From JACDBD01 sp050743385 (GTDB lineage Bacteria; Actinomycetota; Acidimicrobiia; IMCC26256; JACDBD01): 14,664 bases of DNA. This document shows positions 7,180 through 14,461 of the stretch, piece by piece. The notes below the pieces were generated by a model, which did no database searches, was not told where the DNA came from, and saw only the letters and a program-made list of their open reading frames with translations. The translations under genes and the position numbers were made by a program. Where the stretch lies: assembly GCA_050743385.1 (NCBI GenBank), contig JBOGFJ010000292.1:1-14664 (forward strand). Reading direction: 5' to 3'. Positions within the stretch are counted from its first letter, which is position 1. The number at the start of each line of letters is the position of its first letter.

Positions 7180-8570
7180 GCCAGCGCCGCCTCGTCGACG
7201 AGCGCCGCCGCGACACGCTCGAGGCCGATGGCCCGGCTCGCCTTGACGAGCACCGCGTCGCCCTCGCACGCGCGGGTCGCGATCGCGTCGACGGCCGCCG
7301 CCGCATCGGCCACCTCCACGACCTCGACACCCCCCCGGCCGGCCGCCCGCGCGCCCGCGCCGAGGGCGCGGGCCTCCTCGCCGACGACAACCAGCACCTC
7401 GACGCCGCACTCCACCGCCATCTGGCCGATCTGGTGGTGCGCCGCCTCCGCTTCGGCCCCGAGCTCCCGCATCTCGCCGAGCACCGCCATGCGCCGGCCC
7501 GGCACCGGGAGCCGCGCGAGTGACCGCAGTGCTGCGGAAGTGGACGTCGGGCTGGCGTTGTAGGCGTCGTTGAGCACGGCCACACCGTGATCGGTGCGGG
7601 CCAGCTGCATCCGCCAGGCGGCACCGGCGGCATCGGCAAGGCCCTCGCCGATCTCCTCGAGTGGCACCCCGAGCTCGATCGCGACCGCGGTCGCCATGGT
7701 GGCGTTGAGGACCTGGTGCTCTCCCCGAACCGCCAGGTGCACGTCGAGCGAACCGACCGGCGTGCGCAGACGGAACGACGGTCGGAGCTGCTCGTCGAGC
7801 TCGACGTCGGTCACCGAGAGGTCGACGTCCGGACGGGCCTCGAGCCCGACCCGAACGACCCGCGCGACCGTGCGGCGGGCGAGCGCGGGGGTGTGGTCGT
7901 CGTCGGCGTCGAGCACCGCGACGCCGTCCGCGGACAGCGCTTCGAGGAGCTCACCCTTGACCGCGGCCACACCGGCGCGCCCACCCAGCGGGCCCGCATG
8001 TGCGAGGCCGACGTTGGTGACGACGCCGATCTGGGGTCGGGCGATCGCGCAGAGCTCGGCGATGTTGCCGGCGAAGCGCGCGCCCATCTCCGCCACGACG
8101 ACCTCGGTGTCGACCTCGGCCGAGAGCATGGTGAGCGGCAGCCCTGCCTCGTTGTTGAAGGACACCGGGCTCGCACTCACACGACGGGCGCGACCGAGCG
8201 CCGCCGCCAAGAGGTCCTTGGTCGCCGTCTTGCCGGCTGAACCGGTGATGGCGACCACGGTCGCTCCGCTCAGCCGGTCGCGTGCGAGCGCACCGAGCGC
8301 ACCCAGCGCCGCGAGCGTGTCGTCGACCTTGACCACAGTGCGAGCGCCGTTCCCGGTGTCGACGTCGCGTGCGACTACTGCCATCACGGCGCCACGGTCG
8401 AACGCGTCGACCACGAAATCGTGGCCGTCGCGCTCGGCGACCAGCGCGACGAAGCACGCGCCCGGATCGAGCGTACGTGAGTCGATCGAGAAGGAGTCGG
8501 CGGCCACCGTGCCGTCGCCGACGACCGCGCCGCCGGTCGCCTCCGCGACCTCGGCCGCCGTCAGGCGCAT
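7176..8570 (-). CDS. murF: UDP-N-acetylmuramoyl-tripeptide--D-alanyl-D-alanine ligase MurF
   Basis: Cytoplasmic ligase that adds D-Ala-D-Ala to the UDP-MurNAc-tripeptide, completing the pentapeptide. The 464-residue protein has the P-loop TGSAGKTATKD (109-119), FNNEAGLPLT (138-147), EMGA (161-164), VTNVGLAHAG (184-193), KGELLE (205-210), GEHQVLNA (283-290) and NDAYNASPTS (334-343), with VLGEMRELG in the C-terminal domain. Near the C-terminus it reads LVKASR where VKGSR is more usual. The ATG at 8570 overlaps the last 10 nt of murE and has GGAGG (8582-8578) 7 nt upstream. An open frame continues upstream inside murE but shows no family similarity. Confidence 0.96.
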   Translation of the reverse strand: MRLTAAEVAEATGGAVVGDGTVAADSFSIDSRTLDPGACFVALVAERDGHDFVVDAFDRGAVMAVVARDVDTGNGARTVVKVDDTLAALGALGALARDRLSGATVVAITGSAGKTATKDLLAAALGRARRVSASPVSFNNEAGLPLTMLSAEVDTEVVVAEMGARFAGNIAELCAIARPQIGVVTNVGLAHAGPLGGRAGVAAVKGELLEALSADGVAVLDADDDHTPALARRTVARVVRVGLEARPDVDLSVTDVELDEQLRPSFRLRTPVGSLDVHLAVRGEHQVLNATMATAVAIELGVPLEEIGEGLADAAGAAWRMQLARTDHGVAVLNDAYNASPTSTSAALRSLARLPVPGRRMAVLGEMRELGAEAEAAHHQIGQMAVECGVEVLVVVGEEARALGAGARAAGRGGVEVVEVADAAAAVDAIATRACEGDAVLVKASRAIGLERVAAALVDEAALA

Positions 8571-10099
8571 CCCAACGCCTCCAGCTCTTCCCGTGCGACG
8601 ACCCGGTCGTCGAACGGGCGCGTGACGCCGCCGATGGTCTGACCAGTCTCGTGACCCTTCCCCGCGATGACAACCGCGTCGCCGGCCTGGGCGTCGCTCA
8701 CCGCGAAGCGGATGGCGGCGCGCCGGTCGGGCTCGACGACGAACCGCGCGCCCTCGTCGCGCAGGCCGGCCGCGACCGCGGCTGCGATCGTGGTTGGGTG
8801 TTCGGAGCGCGGGTTGTCGGAGGTGAGCACGGTGAGATCGGCGCTCCGGCCCGCGACGCGACCCATGAGGGGACGCTTCTCGCGGTCGCGGTCGCCACCG
8901 CAACCGAACACAGCCAGGACACGCCCAGCCCCGGCGAGGGAGCGGGCGACGTCGAGCACGCGGGCGAGAGCGTCTGGTGTGTGCGCGTAGTCGACGAGCA
9001 CGGTGAAGGGTTGCCCGCCCTCGACGCGCTCGAGACGGCCGGGCACCGTCACATGGTCGGCGAGCCCGGTGACGACGGCCTCGAATGGAAGGCCGCCGGC
9101 AAGCGCCAGTCCCGCGGCCGCGAGGGCGTTGTCGACGTTGAACCGGCCGATCAGCGGGCTGCGGATCGGGACCTTCCGGCCGGTACCTCCAGCGCGGCGG
9201 TCGACGAGCACGAACCGGTTCCCGTCGGCGGCGAGCTCGACCTCCTCTGCGACGAGGTCGGCGGGCTCGATGCCTGTCGACTCGGGAGCGCCCGACTCGG
9301 GAGTCGAGCGGAAGGTCAAGGTCTCCAGCCCGGCCGCCCGCGCGCGGCGAACGACCTCCGGGCCGCGGGCGTCACCGATGTTGACGGCGGCCGCCTCGGC
9401 ACGATCCGACTCGAAGAGCCGGGCCTTCGCCTCGAAGTAGGCGGCGACGGTGCCGTGGTAGTCGAGATGCTCGTGCGAGAGGTTGGTGAACCCGACCGCG
9501 GCGAACCAGGTGCCGTCGACACGGTGTTGATCGATGGCATGCGACGACACCTCCATGGCGACCGTGCCCACGCCGGCCGCGCGCATGCGCGCGAGCAGCG
9601 CCTGGAGCTCGGTGGCCTCGGGAGTCGTCCGCTCCTCGGGTACCTCCTTGCCCTCGACCCGCGCGCCGACTGTGCCGACCACACCGACGCGCTCCCCTGC
9701 GGCTCGGGCGATCGCCTCGAGCAGATACGTCGTCGTCGTCTTGCCGTTGGTTCCCGTGACGCCGAGGCAGCGCAGCGCGCGCGACGGGAAGCCGTGGAAG
9801 TGTGCGGCGACCGGTCCGAGCGCGGCACGCACGTCCGCCACACGCGCCTGACTGACGGCCGGCGGGAGGATGCGTTCGACGAGAAGCGATGTCGCGCCGC
9901 GCCCGATCGCCGCCTCGGCGTGGTCGTGACCGTCGGTGACCGCTCCCGGGATGCACGCGAAGCACGCGCCCGCGACGGCGTCGTGGCTGTCGTGGACGAC
10001 CGCAGTGACGTCGACCTCGGGATCACCCGACCACTCCGCGATTTCGACGTCCGCGAGGAGCTCGTCCAGCCGTAGGTGCCGTTCTCTCCGCCCGTTCAT
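8561..10099 (-). CDS. murE: UDP-N-acetylmuramoyl-L-alanyl-D-glutamate--meso-diaminopimelate ligase MurE
   Basis: Cytoplasmic ligase adding the third stem-peptide residue. The 512-residue protein carries GTNGKTTT (116-123), EVSSHA (183-188), NLSHEHLDYH (206-215), K225 as the probable carbamylated lysine, GRFNVDNALAA (318-328), YAHTPDA (371-377), GCGGDRDREKRPLM (399-412), DNPRSE (428-433) and GKGHE near the C-terminus. The DNPR signature, with arginine contacting the substrate carboxylate, is that of meso-diaminopimelate-adding enzymes; lysine-adding MurE enzymes differ here. The wall is therefore predicted to be of the A1gamma (mDAP) type. The ATG lies 24 nt after the ftsI stop with only a weak GGG-containing ribosome binding site. 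Confidence 0.96.
   Translation of the reverse strand: MNGRRERHLRLDELLADVEIAEWSGDPEVDVTAVVHDSHDAVAGACFACIPGAVTDGHDHAEAAIGRGATSLLVERILPPAVSQARVADVRAALGPVAAHFHGFPSRALRCLGVTGTNGKTTTTYLLEAIARAAGERVGVVGTVGARVEGKEVPEERTTPEATELQALLARMRAAGVGTVAMEVSSHAIDQHRVDGTWFAAVGFTNLSHEHLDYHGTVAAYFEAKARLFESDRAEAAAVNIGDARGPEVVRRARAAGLETLTFRSTPESGAPESTGIEPADLVAEEVELAADGNRFVLVDRRAGGTGRKVPIRSPLIGRFNVDNALAAAGLALAGGLPFEAVVTGLADHVTVPGRLERVEGGQPFTVLVDYAHTPDALARVLDVARSLAGAGRVLAVFGCGGDRDREKRPLMGRVAGRSADLTVLTSDNPRSEHPTTIAAAVAAGLRDEGARFVVEPDRRAAIRFAVSDAQAGDAVVIAGKGHETGQTIGGVTRPFDDRVVAREELEALGCA
8578..8582 (-). promoter_or_regulatory. Ribosome binding site of murF inside murE
   Basis: GGAGG, 7 nt before the ATG at 8570, lies within the last codons of murE and decides the murF start. 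Confidence 0.7.
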
Positions 10100-10123
10100 C
10101 GCTGGCCCGTCATCCCACGCCGG

Positions 10124-12127
10124 TCATGGGGAGTCGTTCAGGGTACCGGGGGCCGGCGACGATGGCGGTACGCGCTCCAGGCGGAGGGCGTACTGCATGA
10201 TCCGCGAGAACACCGGGGCTGCGACCTCGCCGCCGTAGATCGAGTCGCCCGGCTCGTCGAGCACGACGATGGCGGCGAGGCGGGGCGCGTCGGCGGGGGC
10301 GAAGCCGGCGAACGACGCCACGTACGCGCCGGTGTACGGGGGCTTGCGCGCGGTACCCGTCTTTCCCCCGACGCGGTAACCGGGGATCGCCGCCCGCGTG
10401 CCCGTGCCGTCGGCGACGACCGCTTCGAGCATCTGTCGCATTGCGGCGGCGGTCTCGGGTGAGACGACCGGCTGGGGGGCGGCGGCCGGCGTGTCGGTGC
10501 GAGTGCCGTCGTCGCCGATCGTCGCGGCCACCACCCGGGGCGGGCGGGTCGCGCCGTTGTTCGCGATCGTCCCGTAGACGTTCAGCATCTGGAGCGCGGT
10601 CACGGCAAGCCCGTTCCCGACCGGCATCGACGCCAGGCTGGTGTCGTTGTACTCGTCGAGTGGCAGGACGATGCCGGGCGACTCGCCGGGTAAGCCGATC
10701 CCGGTGAGCGAGCCGTACCCGAAGGCGCGCAGGTAGGCGTCGAAGCGCTCCTGACCCAGTTCGCGTGCGATGAAGATCGTCCCGACGTTCGACGACTCGC
10801 GCACGATGTCGGCGACCGTCATCGCGGTCGGGTGGGACGCCTCGTCCTTGAAGACGACGTCGTCGACGGTGATCTGTCCCGGCACCTCGTACCACTTGTC
10901 GGGAGTGACCTTCCCGTCCTCGAGGGCCCCCGCGATCGTGATCACCTTGTTGGTCGAGCCGGGCTCGTACACGTCGGTGACGGGCCGGTTCCGTTCGTCG
11001 GCCGGTGCCGGCCGCGCGGGATGGTCGGCGGTGGCGCCCTCCACCGTGGCCATCGTGAGGATGTCGCCCGTCTGCACGTCGAGGACGATCGCGGTGCCGG
11101 CCTTGGCGTCGACTGCGCTCACCTCCTCCATCAGCACGCGTTCGGTCTCGTATTGCAGCGACTGGTCGATGGTGAGCACGAGGTCGTCACCCCGGTGCGA
11201 CGGCTTGACGCTGCGCTCACCGTTGGGGATCTCGCGGCCCTGCGGATCGCGCTCCACCACGACCTCGCCCGGCGTGCCCGCCAGCAGCTCTTCGTAACCC
11301 GCTTCGAGGCCGGCGAGGCCGTTGTTGTCGGTGCCCACGAACCCGAGCAGCGGTCCCGCGAGGGCGTTCGAGGGATAGAAGCGCGCCGACTCCGGCACGA
11401 AGTTGATGCCCGGCAGGTCGAGATCGCGCACGAGCGCGGCGACGTCGTCGTCCACCTTGCGGGCGACGTACACGAAGGCCTTGTCCGGCTGCGAGACCTT
11501 GAGGGTGAGCTCGGCCTGGTCGACGCCCACGAGCGGCGCGAGCTGAGCCGCGTACGCGGCCGGATCGTCGATCACACGCGCGTCCGCGAAGACCGTCTGC
11601 AGCTGCACCGACACCGCGAGGTCGCTGCCGTTGCGGTCGAAGATGCTTCCCCGCTCGGCCGCGAGCTCGATCGTCTGGAGCCGCTGGTCGAGTCCGAGCC
11701 GGGCGTAGCGCTCCCGCCCGAGCCCCTGGACGTCGACGAGGCGAATCCCGATGACGGCGAACACCAGCACCGAGACGCACAAGATCCCCACCAACCGCCG
11801 CTTCGGTGACGCGTCCTTCCTCTCCCTCCCCTGCGCAACTTGCCGACGCCGTGCCGCCGCCGCGGGTTGTCGCCCGCGCGTAGCCGGCCGCCGGGAGAGG
11901 TGCCGCCGGGCGGAGGAGGCGGCAGCGAAGGGCGTGCGAGCACGTGCGCCGGCGGAGGGGGCTGCCGAAGAGCGAGTGGGCTTTCCGAGCGATGAGGTGG
12001 CCCCCGCAGCCGGCGCCTTCCGGCGGGCCATATCCGCGGCCGTCCGCTGCCGCGACCGCGCCAGGCTCGCCGCTACGCGCTGGCTGCGCCTCGTCCCCGC
12101 CCGAGGACGGGCGTCACGGCTCGTCAA
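10124..12127 (-). CDS. ftsI: Septal class B penicillin-binding protein FtsI (PBP3/PbpB)
   Basis: Bitopic transpeptidase that cross-links septal peptidoglycan made by FtsW. The chosen frame gives 667 residues. It has an Ala/Arg-rich cytoplasmic tail (1-110), one membrane helix (about 112-130), and a PBP dimerisation domain beginning with ERGSIFDRNG (158-167). The transpeptidase domain carries all three active-site motifs: STNK (S391 nucleophile, K394), SSN (445-447) and KTGT (589-592). The start is uncertain. The TTG at 12127 overlaps ftsL by 14 nt and follows GGTGAAG by 7 nt. The first ATG, at 12031, would give 635 residues with a weak ribosome binding site. The tail is low-complexity, so part of it may be untranslated. 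Position after ftsL supports FtsI over an elongation PBP2. Confidence 0.93.
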   Translation of the reverse strand: MTSRDARPRAGTRRSQRVAASLARSRQRTAADMARRKAPAAGATSSLGKPTRSSAAPSAGARARTPFAAASSARRHLSRRPATRGRQPAAAARRRQVAQGRERKDASPKRRLVGILCVSVLVFAVIGIRLVDVQGLGRERYARLGLDQRLQTIELAAERGSIFDRNGSDLAVSVQLQTVFADARVIDDPAAYAAQLAPLVGVDQAELTLKVSQPDKAFVYVARKVDDDVAALVRDLDLPGINFVPESARFYPSNALAGPLLGFVGTDNNGLAGLEAGYEELLAGTPGEVVVERDPQGREIPNGERSVKPSHRGDDLVLTIDQSLQYETERVLMEEVSAVDAKAGTAIVLDVQTGDILTMATVEGATADHPARPAPADERNRPVTDVYEPGSTNKVITIAGALEDGKVTPDKWYEVPGQITVDDVVFKDEASHPTAMTVADIVRESSNVGTIFIARELGQERFDAYLRAFGYGSLTGIGLPGESPGIVLPLDEYNDTSLASMPVGNGLAVTALQMLNVYGTIANNGATRPPRVVAATIGDDGTRTDTPAAAPQPVVSPETAAAMRQMLEAVVADGTGTRAAIPGYRVGGKTGTARKPPYTGAYVASFAGFAPADAPRLAAIVVLDEPGDSIYGGEVAAPVFSRIMQYALRLERVPPSSPAPGTLNDSP

Positions 12128-12599
12128 GGTGCTGCTTCACCGTCTCCCAGCTCTCGGCCAGCGTGGTGCCGGTCGAGTCCGACGGGGTGACCGTCGGCAC
12201 CGCCGGGTCGGAGGGCACGGTCACGACGCTCGGGGGATCGCTCGGCGGCACCATCCCGAGCTCCGCGGCCCGAGCGGTGATCCGCTCGGGTGACGACGCC
12301 GCCGCCACCATGAGGCGCAGCTCCTGGTAGCGGTCCTGCTCGACCGCGATCTCCCGCTCGAGCCGATCGAGCTTGAGCTGGCTCTGGGCCACGACGACGT
12401 GGAAGCCGACCGCGGCGACGAGCGCGCACACCACGGTTGCGCCGAAACCGGCCAGCACCCGGCGGACTCGTCGGGCACGCCGTTGTGCCTCGATGTCGAC
12501 GACGCGCAGCGTCGCCGTCCGCCGGGTACCTGCCGGCTGACGCGGGGGACGAACGGGACGAGCGGGGCGGCCGCGCAACGCCGCCACGGGGGCGCTCAC
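12114..12599 (-). CDS. ftsL: Cell-division protein FtsL-like (bitopic, coiled coil)
   Basis: Small divisome scaffold expected to pair with a FtsB/DivIC-like partner and activate FtsW-FtsI. The 161-residue protein has a basic, Pro/Arg-rich cytoplasmic tail (1-47), one hydrophobic helix (about 48-70), a short heptad-like coiled coil (about 72-98, QLKLDRLEREIAVEQDRYQE) and then SPERITARAAELGMV (103-117), a motif typical of FtsL/DivIC proteins. Residues 118-146 are rich in Pro, Ser, Thr, Val and Asp and extend beyond the usual C-terminus. The GTG start overlaps the rsmH stop as GTGA, and GAGAGG lies 11 nt upstream. FtsL sequences diverge strongly, so the name rests on topology plus the position between rsmH and ftsI. 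Confidence 0.85.
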   Translation of the reverse strand: MSAPVAALRGRPARPVRPPRQPAGTRRTATLRVVDIEAQRRARRVRRVLAGFGATVVCALVAAVGFHVVVAQSQLKLDRLEREIAVEQDRYQELRLMVAAASSPERITARAAELGMVPPSDPPSVVTVPSDPAVPTVTPSDSTGTTLAESWETVKQHLDEP

Positions 12600-13549
12600 G
12601 GAGACGCCAGCCTCTCGGCGGCGCGCAGGCGAGCGCTGGCAGACCGCGGGTTGGCGTCGACCTCGATGGGGCTCGGACGCAGCGGCCGCCGGGTGAGCAC
12701 GCGCACGAGCGGTTCGCGCGCCACCACGGGCCGCGGCAGGTGCGGGGGGACGTAGGCCTCGACCGGTCCCGTCCCGGCCCAGGTGCGGAACCGCTCCTTC
12801 ACGACGCGGTCTTCGAGCGAGTGGTACGAGAGCACCAGCACGCGGCCACCGGGGACGAGCAGGTGCACCGACTCGTCGAGCCCGGCCGTGAGTGACGGCA
12901 GCTCTCGGTTCACCTCCATCCGGACCGCCTGGAACGTGCGGCGCGCCGGGTGACGACCGCGGCGGCGACCCCGAGCCGGGATCCCGGCCTTCACCGCGTC
13001 GACCAGCTCGCCGGTCGTGTGGATCGGCCGGCGCTCGACGATGCGACGGGCGATGCCGGTGGCGAAGCGCTCCTCCCCGTTCGCGGCGATCAGTCGGGCA
13101 AGGTCGGCTTCCGCGTACTCGTTCACGACGTCGGCCGCCGTCAGTGCCTGCGTGTTGTCCATGCGCATGTCGAGGGGCGCGTCTGCCCAATAGGAGAAAC
13201 CCCGCTCGCGACGGTCGAGCTGCGGGCTGCTCACGCCCAGGTCGAACAGGATCCCCACGATGTTCCCCTCGCTCGTTCGTGGCCCCGCGATGGCGGCCAG
13301 GTCCTCGAAGCCCCCGTGCACGATCTCGACCCGATCGCCGTACTCGGCCAGCGAGGTCGTCGCCGCCGCCACTGCGTCCGGGTCGCGGTCGATGCCCAGC
13401 AGGCGCAGCCCCGGCCGGGCTTCGAGCAGGAGACGGGCATGCCCGCCGCCGCCCACGGTGGCGTCGATCACGAGACCGGGAGGAACCGGCGCCAGCAGTT
13501 CGACCACTTCCCGCCCCATGACCGGGCGATGGACGAACTCCGGGCCCAC
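12596..13549 (-). CDS. rsmH: 16S rRNA (cytosine-1402-N4)-methyltransferase RsmH
   Basis: S-adenosylmethionine-dependent enzyme (formerly MraW) that N4-methylates C1402 in the decoding centre of 16S rRNA. The 317-residue length is typical. Visible motifs are HRPVM (7-11), the AdoMet-binding DATVGGGGH (29-37), GIDRDP (52-57), FDLGVSSPQLD (102-112), RGFSYWADAPLDMRMD (116-131), HPARRTFQAVRMEVNREL (200-217), SYHSLEDRVVK (241-251) and the C-terminal NPRSASARLRAAERL (300-314). The GTG start has AGGGGAG (13562-13556) 6 nt upstream. It follows mraZ after a structured 267-bp spacer, so it may have its own control. Confidence 0.97.
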   Translation of the reverse strand: MGPEFVHRPVMGREVVELLAPVPPGLVIDATVGGGGHARLLLEARPGLRLLGIDRDPDAVAAATTSLAEYGDRVEIVHGGFEDLAAIAGPRTSEGNIVGILFDLGVSSPQLDRRERGFSYWADAPLDMRMDNTQALTAADVVNEYAEADLARLIAANGEERFATGIARRIVERRPIHTTGELVDAVKAGIPARGRRRGRHPARRTFQAVRMEVNRELPSLTAGLDESVHLLVPGGRVLVLSYHSLEDRVVKERFRTWAGTGPVEAYVPPHLPRPVVAREPLVRVLTRRPLRPSPIEVDANPRSASARLRAAERLASP

Positions 13550-13555
13550 GACCGT

Positions 13556-13562
13556 CTCCCCT
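13556..13562 (-). promoter_or_regulatory. Ribosome binding site of rsmH
   Basis: AGGGGAG lies 6 nt before the GTG at 13549 and supports that start over the ATG ten codons further in. Confidence 0.65.
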
Positions 13563-13605
13563 CGGACCGCCTCGACACTCGCCGGCCGGCCGTCGTCTGC
13601 GCCGA

Positions 13606-13731
13606 CGGGCCTGCCACCAGCCCCCCGGACGGACGAGTGCCGCTCGGATGTCTCCCCGAATCGACTCGGTTGGAAGCGGGCGGAGTAGGGGCTCTCAACC
13701 GTGCCCGGCCGGGGGGCTGGTGGCGGGCCCG
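13606..13731 (-). repeat. 23-nt inverted repeat (22/23 match) with an 80-nt loop
   Basis: Arms 13606-13628 and 13709-13731 are reverse complements except for one position. The core CCACCAGCCCCCCGG pairs perfectly with CCGGGGGGCTGGTGG. The minus-strand RNA would form a very stable stem enclosing 13629-13708. The 5' arm can instead take part in a short local hairpin, GGCCC-GTC-GGGCC (13738-13726), so two exclusive folds are possible. Confidence 0.75.
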
Positions 13732-13816
13732 ACGGGCCTCGCCTGTCAATCGGTGCTGTCGTGCTGATGCCGCTGCTGCTTCTCGCTCGTGCTCGTCCTC
13801 CTCGATCCGCTCTCGG

Positions 13817-14245
13817 CTAGATCCCGAACTCGGGCAGGTTGGACGACTGGGTCAGGCTCTCGTCGCCTTGCTGGTCGCGTTCGCGCCAGCGGCGCCGGTC
13901 CCAGATCTCGATGCGGGAGAACACCCCCGCGACCACGACCTCACGGTCGAGGCCGGCGTACACGCGCAGATGGCCCGGGATGGCGACCCGGCCCTGCTTG
14001 TCGGGCGCGATCGGCTCGGCGCCGGCGAAGAACGTGCGCGCCGCCTGGAGCTCGGTCTCGCCCCGCCTCGACTGTTCCCGCACGGTCTGTGCCACCGCCT
14101 CGAACTCCTCCGGTGTGTAGATGAACAGGCAGCCGCCTCGTCCCTTGACCACGTAGGCGCCCTTGGCGAGCTGATCCCGGTACTTCACCGGGAGGATCAC
14201 CCGTCCTTTGGCATCAAGGGAGTGCTCGGCCTCCCCCAGGAACAT
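13817..14245 (-). CDS. mraZ: Transcriptional regulator MraZ
   Basis: DNA-binding protein with two SpoVT/AbrB-type half-domains that assembles into rings and controls the dcw promoter in bacteria where it has been studied. The 142-residue protein starts MFLGEAEHSLDAKGRVILP, the standard MraZ opening, and has the second copy of the motif at DKQGRVAIP (82-90), plus RIEIWDRRRW (111-120). The ATG at 14245 is chosen because it matches the family N-terminus and has GAGGGG (14256-14251) 5 nt upstream. A GTG two codons earlier and a longer frame reaching 14299 are less likely, since the latter would run into the proposed operator. It is the first gene of the cluster and lies just downstream of TGG repeats that it may bind. 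Confidence 0.96.
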   Translation of the reverse strand: MFLGEAEHSLDAKGRVILPVKYRDQLAKGAYVVKGRGGCLFIYTPEEFEAVAQTVREQSRRGETELQAARTFFAGAEPIAPDKQGRVAIPGHLRVYAGLDREVVVAGVFSRIEIWDRRRWRERDQQGDESLTQSSNLPEFGI

Positions 14246-14250
14246 CGACA

Positions 14251-14256
14251 CCCCTC
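14251..14256 (-). promoter_or_regulatory. Ribosome binding site of mraZ
   Basis: GAGGGG sits 5 nt before the ATG at 14245. Together with the family-typical MFLGE N-terminus it fixes the mraZ start against longer in-frame alternatives. Confidence 0.75.
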
Positions 14257-14288
14257 GCTCGTGCGCCCGAACCCCCACACGGCCGGCC

Positions 14289-14318
14289 GCAGACTCCACT
14301 TCACTCCACTGCGTGCCA
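14289..14318 (-). promoter_or_regulatory. Candidate MraZ operator: three TGG units with a 10-nt period
   Basis: Minus-strand units TGGCACGCAG (14318-14309), TGGAGTGAAG (14308-14299) and TGGAGTCTGC (14298-14289) are phased at exactly 10 nt. The last two share AGTGGAGT perfectly (14310-14303 and 14300-14293). E. coli MraZ binds TGGGN direct repeats separated by 5 nt, which is the same 10-nt period. The array begins at the end of the candidate -10 box and covers the expected start site, a position suited to autorepression. Confidence 0.55.
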
Positions 14319-14346
14319 CCCTAAACCCCTCACCCCCACAACGCAA
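14318..14346 (-). promoter_or_regulatory. Candidate promoter of the mraZ/dcw operon
   Basis: On the minus strand TTGCGT (14346-14341) is followed after exactly 17 nt by TAGGGT (14323-14318). These match the conserved positions TTGnnn and TAnnnT of primary-sigma promoters in high-GC actinobacteria. Transcription would start near 14311, giving a leader of roughly 65 nt before the mraZ ATG. It is the only pair with correct spacing that I found in this region. The call is from sequence inspection only. Confidence 0.5.
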
Positions 14347-14461
14347 CCCCTCAGGACCCACTTCCGCCCCACCGGCGCGCGTTGGCATCATCCGAATGTC
14401 AAGGGGCGAAGGCCGGCGCCGACTGGGCCGCTGCTCGGACGATTGCGCCGGGACGGCCGAG

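Larger units (their letters stand above)
13550..13816 (-). promoter_or_regulatory. mraZ-rsmH spacer, structured leader of rsmH
   Basis: A 267-nt stretch without a credible gene between the mraZ stop and the rsmH GTG, far longer than any other gap downstream in this cluster. It contains a long inverted repeat (13606-13628 with 13709-13731), a direct repeat AGGCCCGTCGG (13739-13729 and 13612-13602), and a small hairpin CCGA/TCGG in the loop region around 13657-13670. Weinberg and colleagues described an 'mraW' RNA motif upstream of rsmH in many actinobacteria, and this leader occupies that position. I cannot confirm that it belongs to that family. It ends in the strong rsmH ribosome binding site AGGGGAG. 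Confidence 0.5.

Noticed and set aside
6122..7639. Minus-strand frame that appears to extend murD upstream to a 966-residue fusion
   Set aside because: The upstream part overlaps mraY and the end of murF in another frame and is Arg/Pro/His-rich without motifs. MurD begins normally at 6121 with MHMVVLGLGVTG.
8369..10075. 568-codon open frame on the plus strand across murE and the start of murF
   Set aside because: Antisense shadow caused by high third-position GC. No domain motif or plausible ribosome binding site.
11810..11836. Purine-rich run (GGGAGGGAGAGGAAGG on the minus strand) as a downstream ribosome binding site for a shorter FtsI
   Set aside because: The next possible starts (TTG/GTG at the membrane helix) are too far from it and would remove the whole cytoplasmic tail, so it is probably just coding sequence.
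13744..13749. Perfect TTGACA on the minus strand after mraZ, as a separate rsmH promoter
   Set aside because: No TAnnnT-like -10 occurs 16-19 nt downstream; that segment is the G+C-only repeat arm.
13468..13749. Small minus-strand frame in the mraZ-rsmH spacer as an unknown protein
   Set aside because: It runs into rsmH in another frame, its composition is shadow-like, and the spacer's repeats explain the sequence better.
14397..14402. Perfect TTGACA on the minus strand upstream of the proposed dcw promoter
   Set aside because: The expected -10 position reads only G and C. The TTGCGT/TAGGGT pair further down has correct spacing and is preferred.
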